This document shows, piece after piece, positions 58,952 through 64,000 of a DNA stretch of 64,000 nt. A program made the position numbers and the translations under genes. Below the pieces are notes generated by a model that searched no databases, was not told the origin of the DNA, and saw only the letters and a program-made list of their open reading frames with translations. This DNA comes from Lineus longissimus (Eukaryota > Nemertea > Pilidiophora > Heteronemertea > Lineidae): positions 12,464,001 to 12,528,000 of the forward strand of contig NC_088316.1 in NCBI RefSeq assembly GCF_910592395.1, given 5' to 3'. How positions within the stretch are numbered: the stretch's first letter is position 1; each line of letters begins with the position of its first letter.

Positions 58952-59061
58952 GGTAGAATGGGGTAATTGTAGCCCCGGTTTATTTTAAGCCCCTGCATTC
59001 TTTGATGCATGGGGATATCAATCAATATCATAGGCAGGGGCTACAATTACCCCATTCTACC
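58952..59061. mobile_element. Hairpin MITE with perfect 25-bp inverted ends
   Basis: 110 bp. Positions 58952-58976 (GGTAGAATGGGGTAATTGTA...) are the exact reverse complement of 59037-59061. A second inner dyad (CCCCTGCAT / ATGCATGGGG) lies between. Single copy in this window. Confidence 0.8.
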
Positions 59062-59684
59062 TTACTGTACTGTCGGTTTGGCAGTAAACCATGATTGGGT
59101 CAGGTATTCGAAAAAGCTGGATCACCACCACCTGGATTGCAGCGGGCACTTTTTGCAGCTATCACATAGTTGGCAGTTTGGTGAACTTGCCTCTTTGGCG
59201 TAAATTTAGTGTTTTGATAACACTGCAACAGCAATTTCAAATAAATTTTGTTTTTCGCGTAGTTTTATTTTCGTGAAATTACAACAGTGCGCACCAAAAG
59301 TTTCCAGTTTACAGTATCATAACCATACCCTACGATCAACTGATGAAACTAACTTATAAACTCAACAGTGCACACAACCTCTTTAAACATGTTAAACAAA
59401 CGACGCAATTCACCAACCAGTTCAAACCGATCTCCTCTACCTTTCTCATTGCAGTCAATTTAAATGGCTAACAATGTGTTAAACCCTATTATTTTGGTTG
59501 ATTAGTTTCCAATTGGGACCAATTATTTCATTATTGATAATATATGACAAATCATTGGAAACAATGTCACAAATAACAATCTTGCTCGAGGCTTCTGCAA
59601 ATGACGATTTAATAATTGAATATGATTGGTTGTATATTAAGTGGTTTAAACAGTCCAACGATGTCATAATGTTCATATGTCTTA

Positions 59685-59806
59685 TGGAGCAATCACAAAT
59701 TTTCAGTGGAAAAATCCCTAATTTTTCATGGAGCAATCACATATATTTATGGAACAATCACACATTTTTTTATGGAACAATCACATATTTTTATGGAACA
59801 ACCACA
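59685..59806. repeat. About 22-25-bp minisatellite, 5 copies
   Basis: Units of the form TGGAACAATCACATATTTTT, with short indels. Confidence 0.85.
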
Positions 59807-60248
59807 ATGCCTCATCCAATCTGTCAAATTTGTTTCTAACACGCATCTAACCAGTTGCAGATTGCTCCCCGAAGATTCCGTCAGGTTTCTTAATGGACGA
59901 GCTACCCAAGAAAGACGTCCCGTCCCTATCAGATTCGCATTTTGTTGTTGCCTAATCACCCACAAGAGGGTGTCCGTACAGTTATCTTCTCGCATTGTCG
60001 GCAATGCAAGAAATTAAGGTTTGAAAGTTAACTTTTTTCAAGCCTAAAGATTCTTCTTCTAAGAAATAACACCCAAAGAGAATGCCCTACATTGTAATTT
60101 GGTTCGAGATATTCAGAAATGTTGCACATCGGTCTTATTTTCACAATTGCTCTTGTATTTTCATCAAACCTACCTGAAATTGATTGTAACATCTTGTCCC
60201 AGCTTTTCAATACATTCGAAAGTTCATTCTGAACACAACCGCTAGTTT

Positions 60249-60332
60249 TGACCTCTCTAATCAGGACACCCCTCTCTTAAAGACAACATTTGTCAGTCCC
60301 GAGGGTGTCCTTAATAGAGAGGTTCTACTGTA
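60249..60332. mobile_element. TA-type MITE, CAGTGGAACCTCCCTT family, right half
   Basis: GACCTCTCTAATCAGGACAC through to AGAGGTTCTACTGTA. Left terminus absent. Confidence 0.8.
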
Positions 60333-60959
60333 TTTTCAAAGTTTTTATAAATCGTTTCTTTAATTTGTGATCGATCCAATAAAATCTTAAGCTAGTATTG
60401 AATCTTGAAAATTGGATAGTGGCCATTTTCAATCGATTTCTAACCAAAAGGTGATTTCTGTAAGCAGCTTACCGAGGAGCAGAGCCATTTTCAAAATCGA
60501 AATTTCTCAGAAATACAGGCAAGCCAGTGTCAGAGCCAATAAACGGTCAATAGAAACTGACGGTAAGATTATTAAAGTTTTACAGAGTTCAATCGGGACC
60601 ATGTGTAACTGCTCTGATATATCAATCAAGGGTTGTAATAGTTGCTCATTTTAACCCTTGAAGCTCATGCAGCCCCTTCTAGTGAGTCAATCTGGAACAA
60701 CTGAAGTCAAGGTACGGGAGGCAATTATCCACGGCTTATCAATATATCAGACTAGTACTTGTAGCTGTCTAAGCAGCTCTTGAGATGAGAGGTATATGAG
60801 CCAGTTCATGACCCCTTGGGGTTGGGGAAATATGCCTTTTAACACTTTCACAGAAAGCAGGCAAAGGAGAACACTTCGGAGAGAAGGCTTTGGGGAATTC
60901 ATGGAGCCATCTCAATGAGTTATATTGCCATACTTGTATGGACTGGCTCTCCTATCTAG

Positions 60960-61160
60960 AGCCATCCTGATGGCTTAATGGTTAAGGTGTCTGCCTCGTG
61001 AACGGAAGGTTGAAGGCTTGAGGCCTGCTGGTGACCTCTTTCAGTTGGCAAGAACACTTTGAAAATGCCGATCAAAGAACTAATGTTGACGAATCCTACT
61101 CAAAAGTGTGGCCACACATGGGGAAGGCCATCAATGGGGAAGGTACAGTAGTATATCCAC
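60960..61160 (+). mobile_element. tRNA-derived SINE, degenerate
   Basis: Box A-like TGGCTTAATGGTTAAGGTG and a tRNA-like anticodon region (TCTGCCTCGTGAACGGAAGG) are followed by a decayed box B. Then CTTTCAGTTGGCAAGAACAC resembles the body of the 1335-1660 element (TTTGCCAAGGTACTT). Ends approximate. Confidence 0.5.
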
Positions 61161-61250
61161 ATCTCCTGAAACAAGCAACTTCTGAACATGGTGAATGTTG
61201 ATCTGACAATCTGACGATCAGACCAGGTCACCCCTTACACAAAGACTAGA

Positions 61251-61494
61251 TACAGTCCAAATCACAACTGACATCCCTTAAATCGCGACAATGGCCCATC
61301 AGGGGGCGCCACTTACACGCTACCCAGCGTATAGGTCACGCAGAAGTCACGCCTAATATACACGCAACTTTCACGAACACAGTGGTAAGCATGTCACTGG
61401 CCCATCATCGACATACAACCCAGCGCCCAGTCCTGTGTACGCTGTCTGCAACTGACGCAAAGCGGAGGGGATGTTAATTGTGACATGGACTGTA
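61251..61494. mobile_element. TA-type MITE (CAGTCCAAATCAC family), full length
   Basis: 244 bp, TACAGTCCAAATCACAACTG to AATTGTGACATGGACTGTA, with TA borders. Longest copy in the window. Confidence 0.9.
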
Positions 61495-61548
61495 CAAGAA
61501 CTTGGACCATAAGAATCAAATAAAACACAGTTGAACGTGCCAGAGCAG

Positions 61549-61633
61549 ACACCTCGCTAATCAGGACACCTCTCTATTAAGGTCAACATTTGTCAGTCCC
61601 GAGGGTTTCCTTAATAGAGAGGTTCTAGTGCAC
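61549..61633. mobile_element. TA-type MITE, CAGTGGAACCTCCCTT family, fragment
   Basis: ACACCTCGCTAATCAGGACA to TAGAGAGGTTCTAGTG. Left end missing, right end mutated. Confidence 0.75.
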
Positions 61634-62300
61634 TTCAGAATGGTTAAACTTCAGAACTTCAGAACCTCAGAATGGCAAGATCCTATTTCATTTTACTAAA
61701 CTGGCAACCTTTACGCTCAAGCGGCCGCCAAATATCCTTACAAACTCCTAAATCGAAATTAAAGGAAAAATAATTTCGCACAAGAAATCGATCTGCAAAA
61801 TCCTCATCACTAAACAATAGAATCTATCACACAATACCAGTAATTTTATCATACATGTAACCACGGATACTCCTGCAATGTGTCCTGAATTGCTGACATA
61901 CTAGTCAGCTGATCCGAAATGCTGAAATCTGCCACGCGACAACGAATGGGAGACATCTAACGTTAACGGCAGATTCATTAGCCAATCAACAGGTGAATAC
62001 AATGTCGGAAAGCTAATAACCAATGACGACAGAGATCTTTTTAATGTCTCTGCGGAGATGAGGTTAAATAAATTTCTTTCACAAATATAGGTAAACTATC
62101 ATTTTTTGCACACTTCTGACAAACTTTGCAAATAGAGTGTATGTATAACTGTAGAAAGTTGACAGTATCTGAGCTGTGTGTAAATGATTGTGAGTGTGTA
62201 ATGTTAACCCTCTGATATTCCGACAATAAATCCAACACCAATCTCTCATTCCGGATGCCTCAACTTACATGACAGAGCTGCAACCTGCCAATAACATTTG

Positions 62301-62474
62301 TACAGTAGAACCTCCCTTTAGTGTACACCTCTCTATTAAGTACGCCTTCTTTATTATGGACACTGCATTTGGTCCCAAGCTGGACATTGCCACTGAAATT
62401 GAGCTCTGTAATCGGGACAACTCTCAATTAAGGACAGCACTTGTCAGTCCAAAGGATGTCTTTGAGTTGCTGTA
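62301..62474. mobile_element. TA-type MITE, CAGTGGAACCTCCCTT family, copy 6
   Basis: 174 bp from TACAGTAGAACCTCCCTTTA to GAGTTGCTGTA. The right half is diverged (the usual TTAATAGAGAGG is altered) but the interior matches. Confidence 0.75.
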
Positions 62475-63129
62475 AAGTCTACCAATTCGATAATGACAGA
62501 TTAACAAGCCAATCAAATGCCTGTGAACACAAGGTCAGAAACGTAAACAATCGTAATGTGCTTTATGGTGCTGCATAGACAAGTTCAATCGTTGTCAATT
62601 TGACGGATTTGAAAAAAAATTTGAGTACCAGTAATAAATGTTTGCAAATAAGCATATGGTAAAGGGGTAAAGGGTTAAATAATTCTATATCCTTCGGCAG
62701 TTGAAGAAAGTACTTGTTGTATACTGAATATAGCACAAGAAATAAACCGGATTAAATAATGTCTGGCACCCAAGATCAAAATGTTACTAAATCCGTCTTT
62801 CTGGCGATATTTATAACCACTGAAAGCTCTTATGTTTATTCCGCATAATCGGGAAATCTTACTGCTGACGTATTCAAGATGGCCGCCAAGATCGCGCAAT
62901 GAACAACTAGAATTATTTCTGGCAGTTTTATCTGGTTGTTTATGCAAATGAAATTGTTTATTTACACAAACTTAGATATCCACTACTTTCTACAGCACAC
63001 TTTCCTAACAGCTAGTTAGCAATGTTATATACCTATAGTATTTAGATCAATGCTTTTTCCTTGGTGCCAATTTTCAATATCCTTCTGTTGATTCACCATG
63101 AGCAAAACGGGCATTTGAAAATGTGCCTC

Positions 63130-63365
63130 TCAAACAAATATTGATTTCAAAGTCCAGGTTTGTCCATGCATATCAGATCAGACTGAAATTCATTGTCAGA
63201 GGTTGCCTGGCCTGAGGGGTCCTGTGTACAAAGTTTCAAGTTCATAGCCCTAGCGGTTAAGAAACATGAGACTGTTTTTGAAATAGGATACGACGACGGA
63301 TGATGACGACGACGACGACGACGGACACTGCGGTATTGTATAGACTCACCTAGACGGTGAGCAAA
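63130..63365. repeat. 3' part of the composite (GAC)n element
   Basis: AAAGTTTCAAGTTCATAGCC, GTTAAGAAACATGAGACTG, a short GAC/GAT tract (63292-63325) and a terminal stem-loop CTCACC-TAGACGGTGAG, colinear with the end of 41915-43112. Confidence 0.75.
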
Positions 63366-63929
63366 CAAGTGGACTTCTGTAAATGCCACTATAAGTCTTT
63401 GCCATAGGTGGCAGCAGCAGTTTGAGGCGTGATTTAAGAACACCATCAAAATTTGGTGACGCTAAAATTTGGCGAACTTGCTCATTTTCACTTGGCGATA
63501 GAAAAAATATCACCTTTGCTGCCGAAATTTAATGGTTAATGTATAAGAGTTACTTTTGAGTTAGTGATAGATGGTACCTTCAAGAAAAATGTGAAAAATA
63601 TAATGCTCGGAAAGAAATTTCAGTTCACTGTACATACATGCCCAGCGCATTATCTGTCCGACCCCTGCTGCCACCTATGGAGGTAGGTTTACACCACTTG
63701 TAAACAAACACTGAGTTCGACTAGGCAATATTCCAATTTGACAAAACAACTTACCTGACAATGTGATGTGTTTGAATTCCAAATTTATCATTTTTGGATA
63801 AGAAGAAAGATCCAATCATGAAATAGACATGAAAAGAGAAAAGAAGAAGCATACATGCACATTGTTTGAAATGGATATTTACGAAGGAAGCGTTGTTTTT
63901 TCATTTTTTTAAATATTAGACAACGTATC

Positions 63930-64000
63930 TTACCGGGACCAACCGGGAATTGAACCCAGTACCTCAGAGGTGACAAGCACTGAAGTTTCCACTGTGCCAC
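63930..64000 (-). mobile_element. tRNA-like sequence, probably SINE head, cut by window edge
   Basis: On the minus strand GTGGCACAGTGG (box A-like) is followed at tRNA spacing by a five-base-pair T stem and seven-base loop, CTGGG-TTCAATT-CCCGG, with box B GGTTCAATTCC. The acceptor 5' strand lies beyond the window, so a tRNA gene cannot be excluded. The A box deviates from consensus and SINEs of this type are present elsewhere here. Confidence 0.5.

Noticed and set aside
63930-64000. Functional tRNA gene
   Set aside because: The T arm and box B are good, but the 5' acceptor half is outside the window and box A is off-consensus. A SINE head is more likely given similar elements here.

Overview
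The window is intron-rich animal (metazoan) nuclear DNA. Codon-poor stretches of many kilobases separate short exons with canonical GT-AG borders, and the intergenic and intronic DNA is packed with short non-autonomous transposons, fragments of non-LTR retroelements, minisatellites and trinucleotide repeats. Nothing is bacterial: there are no operons, Shine-Dalgarno sites, rRNA or CRISPR. The repeat spectrum (TTAA-flanked and TA-flanked MITEs, tRNA-derived SINEs, a foldback element, at least 11 copies of the palindrome TAGGCCTA) suggests a marine invertebrate. I cannot name the phylum.  One protein-coding gene is recognisable. It lies on the minus strand and is a single invertebrate member of the DLC1/STARD13/STARD8 family of Rho GTPase-activating proteins (SAM - Ser-rich linker - RhoGAP - START). 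Thirteen common coding exons run from 19411 down to 1, and the last is cut by the window edge, so roughly the final 35-40 residues are missing. I derived the exon borders by reading splice sites. All phases agree, and the spliced frame stays open to position 1 (about 1083 codons with the most distal first exon).  Upstream of the SAM exon, three alternative first coding exons (24456-24552, 29902-30055, 45300-45417) each carry an ATG and a good donor. Each ends in phase 1, exactly what the SAM exon needs. The gene therefore appears to have at least three promoters, giving proteins that differ only in 32-51 N-terminal residues. Weaker candidates of the same form occur at 33.8, 58.6, 60.2 and 63.8 kb.  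Layout: 1-7.6 kb holds the dense 3' half of the gene (START, RhoGAP, linker). 7.6-19.4 kb holds two large introns with duplicated sequence, foldback elements and MITEs. 19.4-45.3 kb is the large first intron with internal promoters, MITEs and, at 34.7-37.3 kb, a composite satellite (40-bp array, then a 76-bp array built of four 19-bp monomers, then an inverted copy of the first repeat). 41.9-43.1 kb holds a repeat element ending in a long (GAC)n tract and a stem-loop. 45.4-64 kb has no convincing gene other than possible further 5' exons. It contains retroelement remnants (RNase H of a LINE, a Penelope-like C-terminus, CR1/L2-like 3' ends) and more MITEs. I found no plus-strand gene.
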